This document shows positions 21,537 to 32,220 of a stretch of DNA of 64,000 bases, piece by piece (position 1 is the first letter of the stretch; each line of letters begins with the position of its first letter). This DNA is from Haematococcus lacustris. Taxonomy: Eukaryota > Chlorophyta > Chlorophyceae > Chlamydomonadales > Haematococcaceae. Location: the NCBI GenBank assembly GCA_030144725.1, contig JASKMD010000015.1, forward strand, positions 8,449,794 through 8,513,793, read 5' to 3'. The notes under the pieces were generated by a model, which had not been told where the DNA came from, did not search any database, and was given only the letters and a program-made list of their open reading frames with translations. The position numbers and the translations under genes are program-made.

Positions 21537-21561
21537 GACCCTAACCTTAACCCTAACCCTG
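21537..21561. repeat. Interstitial telomere-like repeat
   Basis: CCCTAACCTTAACCCTAACC, just outside the right end of the LINE-type element. Confidence 0.7.
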
Positions 21562-22130
21562 CTATGCTGCCATGTTGCCTAGCGCATGCTGTCTGCTGCA
21601 CTGGGCTACAGCTGTGTGACTGCCTGCCGTCTGGGGCTGTGAGCCGTTGAATGAGTTTTGGGGACTGTTAGTGTGTGATGCCAACTGATCACACCCATGC
21701 AGGTTATGTAATCCGGAAGCGGCAGCCGAGCTCAACATCAGCCGTTGTCGACCCAGGGCCACTTCCCACTGAGCTCCTCACAAGGGGGATGTGTGTTAGC
21801 AAGAGCTTTAGGAGGTTCAGCTAGCAATGGTGGCACACACACCAGATGGGCGGAGCTGGAGCACACTAGGCTGATGTGGGGGATAGGCACACCAGTAGCC
21901 TCAATGGCTGTGAGCTCGCAGCCTGTGCTTGCCTACAACTCGTTTTATACTTCAGTGTAGCAAGAAAGTTGTGCAACTATGGTGCATGTGTGCTTGCATG
22001 TCATACTTGCGCCAGCCGACGGCTTCGACTGCTTGCCTGGGATGGCCTCTCAGCTCAGCGTTGCCTCAGCCGTCAGCGGTGCTCGATTGTATCGTAGGGT
22101 GGAGGCTGGGATCCATTGCGCGTAACGCCG

Positions 22131-24770
22131 ATGCGCCACGCGAGACTTGTCCCCTGTTCTGCGCCTGATGCGGTCTTGCGGAGGTGTCGGCCAGTTAGTT
22201 GTCGAGGATCCGGTCGAGAGCCTTCTGCCATCGCCTCGCAGCTCAGCGCCTCCTACCGCCTGCAGCTGCAGAGCCTGCAGCCGCTTCTGACACCTGAGGC
22301 GGTGCAGCAGCTGCAGCGCAGCCTGGGCCCAGAGGACCTGGTGCAGCTGCAGTATGTGCTGGAGGACATCGAGGCGGTGTGTGGCCCAGCAGGCTCCAGC
22401 AGCAGGGCAGGCCAGCCCCCCCCTTCACCTGTGGAGGCAGCCAGCAGCAGCCGGAACGATGATGTGGCCCAGCTGCTGCACGACCTTCCCCCAGACTTCG
22501 ACAGGTGCGCCCGACCCAGCCCCACCTGTGTTGCCCAGGCAGCTGCCAGCTGTGCGCGTGCAGCCTGCTGCCCTGTGCCTGTGCTGTGTGGCCAGTGCTG
22601 GTGGTGGTGGGGCCTAGGGGGTGCCAGGGGAGGCCAGGGGGGGTGTCAGGGTGTCGGGGCTGGGTGATGCGGCTTGAGCCCCCGGGCGCCGCAGGCAGGT
22701 GCTGCTGGTGTGCGCTGCCGTGCCTGCCTGCCTGCCTGCAGCTACCTGATTGAACACATGATGGGGGGCGGGGGGCGGCAGGAGCTGGAGGCCATGAAGG
22801 ACGCCATGGGCCGCCACACCCTGGAGCAGCTTGCGCTGTGAGTCATGGCCTGCGCCGCACAGCAGGGGCAAGCCAGCTAACCCTCCCCACCAGGTGGTGT
22901 ATTGTGGCAGGGTCAGAGGCGGCACAGCAGGGGCAAGTCAGCCTGTAGGGTCAAGCCAAGGCCAAGGCCAAGGCCAGGGCAAGGGCGAGCCAAGCCAGCC
23001 TCGAGGGCAAGCCAGCTAGCTATGCAAGCCCCTGCCTAAGGAGTGGTGTACTGTGGCAGGGTCAGAGTTGGGTGGCGCAGTGCAGCAGCAGCACTGGGGG
23101 ACAGCAGCTAGGGGCTCAGGGCCTGGCTGCCACCTCCACCTCTGCCTGCCCTGCTGCCAGCTCCCACCCCCCCTGCCTGCCTTGCTGCCTGCCTCCCCCG
23201 CCCCTGCCCCCCCTGCTGGCTGCCAGGGTGTATGCTGAGCTGCTGGACTTCAGCTCACAGCCGCATGAGCTCATGGCAGAAAAGGTACAGGTTACTGGGG
23301 GGGCAGAGCCATGAGGGGTGGGCCCAGGGCCGTAGGGGCAGGGGCCCGTGGGCAGGGGCAGGGGCAGGGGCAGGGGCAGGGGCAGGGGCGCGTGGGCCAG
23401 TGTCAGCACTCTGGTGTGGGCTGAGCCACAGGTCAGGTGAGGGTCATGGTGGGATATTGCTGGGTCAGGTCCTGGTCCTGCCCCCCCCTGTGGCCCCCTG
23501 CTGCTGCTGTGCCCCACTACTGCCACCGCTGGCTCCTTGCGCCCCCTGCTGCTGCCATTGCTCCCCTACTGCTGGTTCCACTGCCCCTGCCCCTACCCCT
23601 GCTGCTCCTGCTGGTTTCACTACCACTGCCCCTGCCCATGCTGCTGGTTCTACTACCACTGCCCCTGCGCCTGCTGCTGCTGCCTGACTCATTGCCCTGC
23701 AGTACCTGGAGCTGACTCAGCGCATGGCCCAGCTGGCCAGTGAGGGCGCAGGGGAGGAGCCCCCCGCCCCCCAGCCCCTGCTGCCAACCACGGTGGTGCG
23801 CCAACACTTGCAGGGGCAGCAGCAGGGGAGGCAGCAGCAGGGCCAGGGGCACCTGCAGGGGAGGGAGCAAGGGCAGGGGCAGCAGCAGGGGAGGGAGCAG
23901 GGCCAGGGGCAGCAGCAGGGGAGGCAGCATGGGCAGGGACAGCAGCAGGGGAGGCAGCAGCAGGGGCAACAGCAAGTGCAGGGGCAGGGGCAGCATGAGG
24001 GCCAGGGGCCTCCAAGGCGTAGATTGAGCAGGCAGTGGGGCAGGCAGTCGGGGCAGCAGCAGGCGGGGCGGGGAGTGGCCCCATCCAGCAGCTGGCAGTC
24101 ACCCCCACTACCTGCCCCTCCCCCACAGCAGCAGCAGCAGCAGCAGGGGGGGCAGCAGGAGGACAGCGGGCTTCCTGGGCAGTGGGGTGGGTGGGAGGAG
24201 GCTGGGGCCCAGGGGGAGGGCTGGCAGGTGCAGTCTGCCCCCAGCAGCCGGCACAGCCTGTGGCCGCAGTGGCAGCCCCTGAAGCCTCAGGGCCAGGCAG
24301 CAGCAGCAGCAGCAGCAGCAGCAGCGGCTCCACCCCACCCCCAGCAGCAGCAGCAGCAGGCAGGGCAGCCGGCAGCACCTCACCGCCACCCTCCAGCCTT
24401 TGGCCCGCTCCCCGCCCCCCCCTCCGCCCCCCCACCCACCCCAGCAACCAGAGCCAGCAGCCAGCAGCACGCCTGGCCCCGCAGCCTGGGCCGCTTACAC
24501 ACAGCAGCAGGCGCCAGACCCCCCGGCCCCCCTAGGCCCCCTGGCCCCCCTAGCAGCTCGAGCAGCAGCAGGACAGGGGGGGTGCCGCCTCACCCCCAGC
24601 AAGGCAGCAGCAGGTTCAGCCAGGGCCAGGCGGGGGACTACGGCATAGCAGGGGCAGGGGCACACAGTCAGGGCAGGCATCCTAGCCCTGGCCCTGGCCC
24701 CGGCCTCTCCTTCACCTCCAGTGCAGGGCCAGGGGGGCCGGGGCCTGACGCCCCCCACGCCCCCCCCTAA
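22131..24770 (+). CDS. Gln/Pro-rich protein with conserved helical N-terminus, four exons
   Basis: Exons 22131-22504, 22742-22837, 23227-23284 and 23703-24770 join in frame (phases 2, 2 and 0) for about 531 residues. The N-terminal third looks helical and conserved: SYRLQLQSLQPLLTPEAVQQ, EDLVQLQYVLEDIEAVCG, DVAQLLHDLPPDFDS, YLIEHMMGGGGRQELEAMKD, MGRHTLEQLAL, VYAELLDFSSQPHELMAEKY, LELTQRMAQLA. The last exon is low-complexity Gln/Gly/Pro/Ser (GQQQGRQQQGQ, PPPPPHPPQQPEP-like segments) and ends at TAA 24768. The start is uncertain: ATG 22131 is in frame, but a CTCGCAG acceptor at 22241 could make this an internal exon. I do not recognise the family. The tail resembles a transcriptional or RNP scaffold, which is inference only. 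Confidence 0.6.
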
Positions 24771-25809
24771 CCAGACGTGGGACAGGCCTCACTCTCAGCA
24801 CCTTGGCACAACCACGGGGCGTCCAGCGGCACCAGCCCCCCCTGCAGCTGCCGCTGCGGCCTCTCCCCCCTCCCCCAGCCTAATGCAGCCGCCACGGGGC
24901 CAGGGGCCAGGGCCAGAGCCTGGGAGCCCCCCCCCGCCCCCTGCAGGGCCCCCCCCACCTGACCCCGCAGCAGCTGCACCTTCTCAGGCGCCATCCCAGA
25001 CACACCCACCAACCTCGCGGCTGCTGTTGGGCCAGGCCAGGGGGCTGGGGGGCCCTAGGTCCTCAGGGGAGGGGGGGGGGGCGCCGGCTGCTGGCAGTCA
25101 GGGGGCGGGGACCGGGCAGCCGCTGATGCTCGGGTCAGTCGGACTGGCGCTGCCTATACTGCCCATGCTGCTGGGGGCTGCTTAGTGGGGCTGGGCGCTC
25201 TGGTTGTCCCTGGCTCCTAAATTGCGCTCCGTGTCTCCTGATCAGGACCAGGCTGGCGGTGACGGCTGGGCCGGGCGGCGTGAGGCGGGGCGGATGTGGC
25301 ACCCTGGAGCAGCCGTCCTCTTTCAGTCGAGCCTAGACAGTTGGTGCCGTGTGTAGAGCTATAGTCCTTTTTTTATGCGCCTGGGTCGTCCCGGGCTTTG
25401 TCAGTGCTGTGCGATTCCAAGCCCCCTCTTGGTTGCACTCAGTTATGGTAGACAACATTTCGAGCGTTACCCTACACCATAGCAGGGTACATGAGTTAAA
25501 CGACTAAACGATTATACTAGTCAGTTGGTGACGACGTTGGTGACGCCCCACCTTTGAAAGGGGGTGGGGGCAGGGAAGTAGGCCGGGACAACGATAACAG
25601 ATAACACAGCCCCTTGTTAAGGGGGAGATGCATGCTGTGTCATTTGATTAGTTCTTTGGATGACTTCTTGCTCAGTCCCAGCCGAGCACACAAACAGCCA
25701 CATCACGAGGCCATGATGGCGTCATAGGCTCATAGCGGCTGTGTTAAGGTCGCGGGGGGTTAACCCTGACCATAACCCTACGCACTGTGCCTATGGGATG
25801 GCACTGAGG
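24771..25809. other. 3' flank of the Gln/Pro-rich gene, no clear gene
   Basis: A second Pro/Ala/Gly-rich frame (24721-25185) overlaps the end of the preceding gene in another frame. It ends MLGSVGLALPILPMLLGAA and could be an alternative C-terminus if a homopolymer is miscounted. From 25190 to 25810 I see no gene. TTAACCCTGACCATAACCCT near 25760 is telomere-like. Confidence 0.4.
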
Positions 25810-25813
25810 AAAA
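25810..25813 (-). terminator. Pol III T-tract after the permuted tRNA
   Basis: TTTT on the minus strand lies 9 bases after the last base of the 5' half, just beyond the outer helix of the predicted bulge-helix-bulge. It is where a polymerase III terminator would be expected. Confidence 0.55.
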
Positions 25814-25822
25814 TGGGTGCAT

Positions 25823-25901
25823 CCCAAAGCGAGAATCATACCACTAGACCAAGTCCCCAGGGTATGGGGGACTACGGGAATCGAACCCGTGACCTCTTGC
25901 A
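25823..25901 (-). tRNA. Circularly permuted tRNA-Pro(UGG)
   Basis: Minus strand. The 3' half comes first (25901-25866: TGCAAGAGGTC, T arm ACGGGTTCGATTCCCGT, AGTCCCC, discriminator C). A 7-base spacer (25865-25859) and the 5' half (25858-25823) follow: GGGGACT, D arm TGGTCTAGTGGTAT, TCTCGC, loop TTTGGG. GGGGACT pairs perfectly with AGTCCCC (7 bp), and the T stem is perfect (5 bp). Joining the halves between positions 37 and 38 gives a 72-nt tRNA with anticodon loop TTTGGGT, anticodon TGG. The anticodon stem CTCGC/GCAAG has one C-A mismatch (29:41). The flanks form a bulge-helix-bulge: TTTG pairs with CAAA, the bulges are GGA and CAT, and the outer helix ATGC-ACCCA pairs with TGGGT-A-GCAT. Cutting after the second base of each bulge gives exactly the mature ends. 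Permuted tRNAs are known from red algae (Cyanidioschyzon) and prasinophytes. The mismatch leaves open that this copy is decaying. Confidence 0.82.
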
Positions 25902-25950
25902 TGTTTGATGCTACCCAGGTTATGTGTGTTTGTTGCTCAGACAAGGTTGT

Positions 25951-25979
25951 GTATATATCTAGTATATAGTATTTTATAG
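25951..25979 (-). promoter_or_regulatory. AT-rich TATA region upstream of the permuted tRNA
   Basis: On the minus strand CTATAAAATACTATATACT and AGATATATACAC precede the tRNA by 50-78 bp, in otherwise GC-rich DNA. Upstream TATA elements are plausible here because permutation reverses the usual A box/B box order. Its promoter role is inferred. Confidence 0.45.
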
Positions 25980-26166
25980 CTTCCAGGGTCCGGAGCTTCC
26001 AGGGTTGCACATATGGCAGAACATGGCTGCCTGCCGAGATCCTTTCTTTGCCTACCAGGACAGCAGCTAAGCAGTCTCCCCGCTCATGGTAACCAGAGAC
26101 TACGTGACCGGGTGGTTTGTGGGAGCAATAGCAGCCGCAGCAGCTACAACAACCGTAGCAGCATGA

Positions 26167-26627
26167 GGCTGGGGCTGGGGCTGGGGCTGGGGCTGGGGCT
26201 GGGGCTGGGGCTGGGGCTGGGGCTGGGGCTGGGGCTGGGGCTGGGGCTGGGGCTGGGGCTGGGGCTGGGGCTGGGGCTGGGGCTGGGCTGGGCTGGGGCT
26301 GGGGCTGGGGCTGGGGCTGGGGCTGGGGCTGGGGCTGGGGCTGGGGCTGGGGCTGGGGCTGGGGCTGGGGCTGGGCTGGGGCTGGGGCTGGGGCTGGGGC
26401 TGGGGCTGGGGCTGGGGCTGGGGCTGGGGCTGGGGCTGGGGCTGGGGCTGGGGCTGGGGCTGGGGCTGGGGCTGGGCTGGGGCTGGGGCTGGGGCTGGGC
26501 TGGGGCTGGGGCTGGGGCTGGGGCTGGGGCTGGGGCTGGGGCTGGGGCTGGGGCTGGGGCTGGGGCTGGGGCTGGGGCTGGGGCTGGGGCTGGGGCTGGG
26601 GCTGGGGCTGGGGCTGGGGCTGGGGCT
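26167..26627. repeat. GGGGCT hexanucleotide array, about 77 units
   Basis: CTGGGG repeats for about 460 bp, interrupted at about 26284-26295, 26375, 26475 and 26498 by units lacking one G. The plus strand reads Leu-Gly, Gly-Ala and Trp-Gly dipeptide repeats in its three frames; the minus strand reads Pro-Ser, Gln-Pro and Ala-Pro. The density of G4 runs strongly favours quadruplexes. I do not annotate the long frames across it as genes. Confidence 0.95.
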
Positions 26628-26639
26628 GACGCGGGCGAA

Positions 26640-27180
26640 GCCGTGGTGCAACATGTGTCCGTGGTAGTCCACGGCCGGCATGAGCTCAGTGATGGAAGGG
26701 TTCCGGACACAGAGACGAGGTCCAGACAAGCACTGCAAGCGCTAGTGTAAGGCTTCAGGGTAGGAGTCGGACCGTTGGGTGTGGCCGGTGCGCGGCGATG
26801 CGACACGGAAGCAAGGTCGCAACTCCATAGGGATGCAGCTCCACCTTCAGCGGGCTGCAGGCACTGAACAAGCAGCGACCTGCGACCGGGAGCTGTCCCG
26901 CTGGCCTGACCTGGTCTTGCCTGACCTTGACGGCCCAAACTGGGACATCCCGGACGCCGAGGCCAGCATGGAGCAAGCGGCGGGACATCGATCGGCTGGG
27001 CTTGCGCGTGCAGGGCTGGGTGCAGCTGTTCAGGGGCCGTCAGCAACATGCTGACTGGCCAGAGGCGACAATGTTGCATCTTATGCAACGCCCCCTTGTT
27101 CCAAGCTTGAAAACAGCTAAGCAATTCGCCTGGAAGGGCAGCCGTGAGCAGCTGGAACTGAGGTCACGGGACACCTGACC
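26640..27180 (+). other. Fragmentary coding-like sequence of unknown origin
   Basis: A plus frame at 26878-26960 reads [17 protein letters not shown] and [16 protein letters not shown]. Another frame from 26980 reads [18 protein letters not shown], then [20 protein letters not shown]. Both look protein-like but lie in different frames with no clear splice sites between them. A decayed transposon gene is the simplest explanation; I cannot name it. Confidence 0.3.
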
Positions 27181-27321
27181 GTGTATATGACCATGCATAT
27201 ACTGGTACATGGCGGCTTCTCGGGGTTTTTCATCCGTGGGGTATCCAGCTCAATGCACTGTAGTATCTTAACCTGCCGCCAGCGCGGTGACTAGGGAGCG
27301 GGACAGTTGCAAAAAAGCTCC

Positions 27322-30300
27322 ATGGCAGGCGCTCGCATCGGGAAGCGGCAGAAGATTGTTTACAGGGATGACCCGCACGAGAAGGTAGTAAGCGCACAGC
27401 GAGCCATCCGCACCAGACCCCATTGCCCCCATGCCTCTGCGACCCCTTCATCTCATCAGCGGTTGGTTGCCAGGTCGTTGAGCTGGAAGAGTTCTTGTTT
27501 GGCGCCCGTGGAGGAGCAGCCTCAGTGTTCAGTGCGCGAGCTGAGCAGGATGAGGAGGGCGAGGACGCCACCCTGTCTGACCTGCTGCACAAGGTAATGC
27601 CAAGGGAGGTGCAGGGAGGAGCCGTGTGGCATGTCAGGTGTTGTGAAGGCTTGGGGAGAGGGAGGCAGGCAGGGAGGGGCTCAGCACGAGGGAGGGAGGC
27701 TGCTCAGCAGTGGTTGAGCAGTGGAAAAGGAAGGGGTCACAGGGAAAGCGAGGACAAGTGGCTAAGTTGCCTGGAGAGACATTGAGGGCCGGCAGGGAGG
27801 GGCAAAGACAAGGGACTGACCTTAAGACCCCTCCCTCCCTCGCTGCTCAGCCGCCTTGCCATCCCCCACCTCCTTACTGCTGTCTTCTTCCATTTGCAGC
27901 AATGGTGGCAGCAGCGGCAGCAGCGGCAGCAGCAGCAGCAGCAGCAGCTGGCACTGTGGCATAAGGAGTCCAGAGGCAGAGACCTGCTGCTTGCATCACC
28001 TGACAGCACCCAAGGCTGCTGCATAACAAGCTGCGGCCCTCTGCCCTCTGCCCCACGCCGCCCCACCTAGGTGCTTGACCCTGTCACCGCTGCTGCTCCT
28101 CAGTCCGACCCCCTCACACCCCATCACTCCCCGCCACTCCCCCCTCACTCCCCCTCACTCCTCCTGACACCCCTCAGCCCCCCCTCCCCTGTTGCCCACC
28201 TGTTGCAGTCCCTAGGCCGCCCCCCGGGGGCGGGTGGCTCAGACGCCGCCCCCTCCCCCCCTGTTCTTTGAGGACAAGGGGCCCAGGCGCCCCCCCCCCC
28301 CAGCTAAGCGCAGGGCTAGCAGGGCAAGCAAGCGGCCTGTGGATAGCAGCAGCAGCAGTGGTGATGGCGGCAGCGGGGGGGGGCAGCAGCGGGGAGGAGG
28401 GGGGCAGCAGTGAGCAGGGCATGGGTATGGCCAGCAGTGGAGATGAAGGTAGCACCCGTGGCGGCAGCAGCAGCAGCAGCAGCAGCGGGGCCAGTGAGGG
28501 CAGTGGGGGGCCAGAGGACAGCAGCAGCAGCGAGGAGGGGTCAGACAAGGAAGGAGGGGGCACTGCCACTGCCCCTGGGGGTGCCCAGGGCGTGAGGGAG
28601 GGGGAGGGTGGAGGGAGGGGTGGGGTAGGTCAGGGCAGGGTCCGGCGGGCGGTGTGGGCTGACCCAGCCGACGCTGCGCTGTCCGTCAGCCTGGCTTCCT
28701 CTGCTCGCACCCGCAAGCTGCGCAACTCACACAAACAGGACAAAGTCAGCGGTGAGGGGTGGAGGGGGGAGGGTCCTGTGGGGGGTGGAGGGGGGGGAGC
28801 AGCAGGGCTGAGGCATGAGGGGGAGGGGCAGGGCAGCAGGGCTGAGGTCAAGTAGGTAGGGGCCTAACCCGGTGCCTACTTGTCAGCCCCCCTCCCCCTC
28901 CCCTGCCCCCCTCCTGACCTGCCAGCCCCCCACACGTTGCCCCCCCTTTCACACCCCCTCTCTGATACCCCTCCTGACCTGCCAGCTCGCTACCCCTTGC
29001 CCCCCCTGCCCCCCTCCCCCCCTCTGCCCCTCAGGCCTGGCCTACGAGGCGGCCCTGCGCAAGCAGCACGCGGCACTGCACACCCGCACCGCCTGGGCCC
29101 AGGTCAAGCCCCGCAGCAGCCTAGCTGGACGTCAGGCGGGGCTGGGGGGGGACCCAGCGGGGGAGGAGGAGGAGGAGGAGGAGGAGGAGGAGGACAGGGG
29201 GGTGGCTGGCCTCCTCACCTCGGCCCACAGCCTGCTGGACAGGGGCCCGGGCCGCATGCCCCCTGGTGGGTGTGACCAGGGTGACCAGGGTGACCAGGGT
29301 GACGGGAGGGGCAGGTGGTGCGTGTGGAGGAGACGCCTGTAGATGTCAGCACGGCCGGTGATGTGAAGGGGAGTGTACCCAGTGAGGTTCATGAATCAAA
29401 TAGGCCTGAGTCTGGCCATTCTGCCTTACTCGCCCTTGAACACGCCCGCTTTCTTTCATACCCGGTCGTTGAAGGATGTGAGGATAGTGCGGATTGGTTG
29501 GGGACGGATCATCGCAATTTGTCGGCTGAGATGTGGCTGTTGCTGTGTAGGGGTTAGCACTGTGGGCTGGCCAGCACCCTAGCACTGTAGCACAGTGGCC
29601 TACAGCTTTGTCAGCACTGGGGCCTGCAGCTCATCCCACTACGTCATCCGCTGGCCCTGTCTCCTCTACGGCTCATGTGCTGCATGTGAAGGAGATGGAC
29701 ATGGGGGGGGGTGGCCTGGGTGGAGTCCTGGGTCAGCCTGGGGTCAGCCATCACCCCTGCTGTCGCTGGCCCCCTGTGGTGGCCCCAGCCTTGGCCCTTA
29801 GGGCGATGGCCTCCACTCTGTAGCCGCCACCCTTGGGGGATAATGCCCCCCTCATCCCCCCTTGCCCTATCCTGTCACCCCCGCCCTTCTAAACCTCTCC
29901 ACCTCCACCTCCACCTCCACCCCCCCAACCACCTCCCTCCCCCCACACCTCAATAACACACCCTCACCCCCCCCATGCCTTCTTCACCCCCCCCCCTGCC
30001 TCCTGCCCCCCCAGGGCTGTTGGAAACGTCCCGGGTGAAGGACGCCAACCAGGGCGAGCCCTGCCAGGGGGTGGTGCGCAGCGTTAGCTTCCACCCAGCT
30101 GCCGCCGGACTCATGCTCACAGCCAGCCTGGACCGCAAGCTCCGCCTCTTCCAGGTCTGACACCCACAGGGGGGGGGGGGGGGGGGGAGGGAGGGATCAG
30201 CAGCCTGGCAGGGGGGTGGCAGCAAGCAGGGCAGGGGTGGCAGGGCAGCAGGGGGCAACAGGGACAGGGGAGAAGGGCGGCTGCTGTTGGCACAGAACAG

Positions 30301-30622
30301 GATTCGAATGCGTTGGTCTGAACAGAAACTGTACTGAGGAGTGTTGGTGTTGGTGGGAGTCGAACTGAGGACCTAGTCTGGCGGCTTGTGTGACAGTGTG
30401 TGAGAAGTAGATGCGGTGTGGTGTGGTGTGGTGTGATGGTCTGGTTGCAGGTGGACGGCGTCCGCAACAGCGCAGTGCAGACCGTGTTCCTGGCTGACTG
30501 CCCCATCCAGCAGGCCAGCTGGGCAGCGGGGGGGGCTCAGGTGGTCATGGCGGGGCGCAGGCCGCACTTCTACTGCTACGACCTGGGAGGGGGGCGGGTG
30601 GAGCGGGTGCTGGGGCCTGCAG
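27322..30622 (+). CDS. UTP18: U3 snoRNP WD-repeat protein UTP18, 5' seven exons (partial)
   Basis: UTP18 belongs to the small-subunit processome that matures 18S rRNA in the nucleolus. Exons: 27322-27384 (MAGARIGKRQKIVYRDDPHE), 27474-27593 (VVELEEFLFGARGG), possibly 27900-28010 (Gln-rich), 28207-28751, 29035-29265, 30015-30154 and 30451-30622. The 28207-28751 exon holds an acidic Ser-rich linker and ends VWADPADAALSVSLASSA, RKLRNSHKQDKVSG. The next exons read LAYEAALRKQHAALHTRTAW; LLETSRVKDANQGEP with SVSFHPAAAGLMLTASLDRK; and VDGVRNSAVQTVFLADCPIQ, AGRRPHFYCYDLGGGRVERV. Order and wording match UTP18 closely through the first WD repeats. The remaining repeats are absent: the sequence runs into an intron, the 500-N gap and a Copia element. 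The nine-G run at 28375-28383 needs a one-base change to keep the acidic linker in frame, probably an assembly error. Confidence 0.82.
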
Positions 30623-31251
30623 GTGGGTGGGGGGGTGGGGGGGTAAAGGGCAGGGGGAGGAGGGGAGGAGGGAGGGCAGGGGGGGGGTGGGAGGGGGGGA
30701 GGGGTAGGCGAAGGTGACATTGTCGGTCGCGAGGGCGATACGCATTGTGCAGCTCAGTGGGATAGGGCCATGCCGTGGCAGGTGCAGGTGCAGGGACATG
30801 TCATGAGGGGCGTGACGGTGGGGTCAGGTCCAGGGCGGGGCAGAGCCCCGTACCAGACACACACAGGGTGGCCTGTGCACCAGACACACACAGGGTGGCC
30901 TGTGCAGTGGTTGTTGTGAGAGGACAAGGGCAGTTGGACAAGGAGTTCAGGTGGCAGCCATGAGGGGCGTGAAGGTGGGGCAGGGCCTTGTGTGCCACTG
31001 CAGGGTAGCCAGGTGCAGGTGGGGCGGGCAGGGGCAGGGCAGGGTGAATTGGTCAGCGTGCAGACAGCCCACCCGGTACATGAACTGGTTAGCGTGCAGT
31101 AGGTTAGCTCATGACCTCGAGGAGTGCCTAGGATGTCATGACCTTATCTTTGGCAGTCGCTGGCACCTTATCTTTGGCAGTACGCGCACAGCCCACCCGG
31201 TACATGAACCGGTCCTGACCTTGGCACCTTGGCACTGGAGGCATGAGTGGG
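30623..31251. other. UTP18 intron/flank with small direct repeats
   Basis: No further UTP18 exon is visible. CCAGACACACACAGGGTGGC occurs twice (from about 30855 and 30881). ACAGCCCACCCGGTACATGA occurs at about 31064 and 31187, and ACCTTATCTTTGGCAGT occurs twice near 31140-31181. Confidence 0.5.
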
Positions 31252-31751
31252 NNNNNNNNNNNNNNNNNNNNNNNNNNNNNNNNNNNNNNNNNNNNNNNNN
31301 NNNNNNNNNNNNNNNNNNNNNNNNNNNNNNNNNNNNNNNNNNNNNNNNNNNNNNNNNNNNNNNNNNNNNNNNNNNNNNNNNNNNNNNNNNNNNNNNNNNN
31401 NNNNNNNNNNNNNNNNNNNNNNNNNNNNNNNNNNNNNNNNNNNNNNNNNNNNNNNNNNNNNNNNNNNNNNNNNNNNNNNNNNNNNNNNNNNNNNNNNNNN
31501 NNNNNNNNNNNNNNNNNNNNNNNNNNNNNNNNNNNNNNNNNNNNNNNNNNNNNNNNNNNNNNNNNNNNNNNNNNNNNNNNNNNNNNNNNNNNNNNNNNNN
31601 NNNNNNNNNNNNNNNNNNNNNNNNNNNNNNNNNNNNNNNNNNNNNNNNNNNNNNNNNNNNNNNNNNNNNNNNNNNNNNNNNNNNNNNNNNNNNNNNNNNN
31701 NNNNNNNNNNNNNNNNNNNNNNNNNNNNNNNNNNNNNNNNNNNNNNNNNNN
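31252..31751. other. Assembly gap of exactly 500 N
   Basis: The round length implies an unsized scaffold gap. It ends two bases before the Copia LTR, so the missing sequence includes the UTP18 side of the insertion. Confidence 0.95.
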
Positions 31752-31753
31752 AT

Positions 31754-32013
31754 TGTTAAGATTGCACGGGCAGACGACGACACCAGTTCAGGGTTTTACA
31801 CAGATCTGCCAGAACAAGCTGGCGCATAGCACGCGCCCACCTGTTAAGATTGCACGGGCAGACGACGACACCAGTTCAGGGTGCCGTCCTATGCCTGGCA
31901 ACTGCTCTATATCAAGCAGTCACACTCGTACACTCTTCGGCTAGGCCGCTGGCACACGCCCTACTATCCCGGTGCTCTAAATCAACTGCACCGGGAGGGC
32001 AAGATTTCCAACA
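31754..32013 (-). repeat. 3' LTR of the Copia element
   Basis: Appears identical to 37361-37620. The bases just inside it (GAGTGGGAG on the minus strand) form a short purine-rich stretch that may be the polypurine tract. Confidence 0.9.
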
Positions 32014-32220
32014 CTCCCACTCAGTGACCTAGCCAAGAGATTGACCAGGTCTGCGTACAACTGCAAAGCTCCAAACAACTGCTTGACAAAACAACGGCTG
32101 TTTAACAGGCATACAAACCTGTGCCTTGTGCAACTGCATGAAGCTACAAACATCCCAGTCCTGAGATAACACACAGGCTGGGTACAGCAGGCTGTTTCAG
32201 GCAGGCATGCCTGTGCCTGC

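Noticed and set aside
26013..27124. Long frames across the GGGGCT array
   Set aside because: Dipeptide repeats generated by the hexanucleotide; the 5-base units make all frames interchangeable.
30290..30390. Two B-box-like sequences on the minus strand (AGTTCGACTCC and CATTCGAATCC)
   Set aside because: The T-stems do not pair and no acceptor or D arm can be formed in normal or permuted order.
31136..31944. Frames spanning the N run
   Set aside because: Unsized assembly gap; no sequence to translate.
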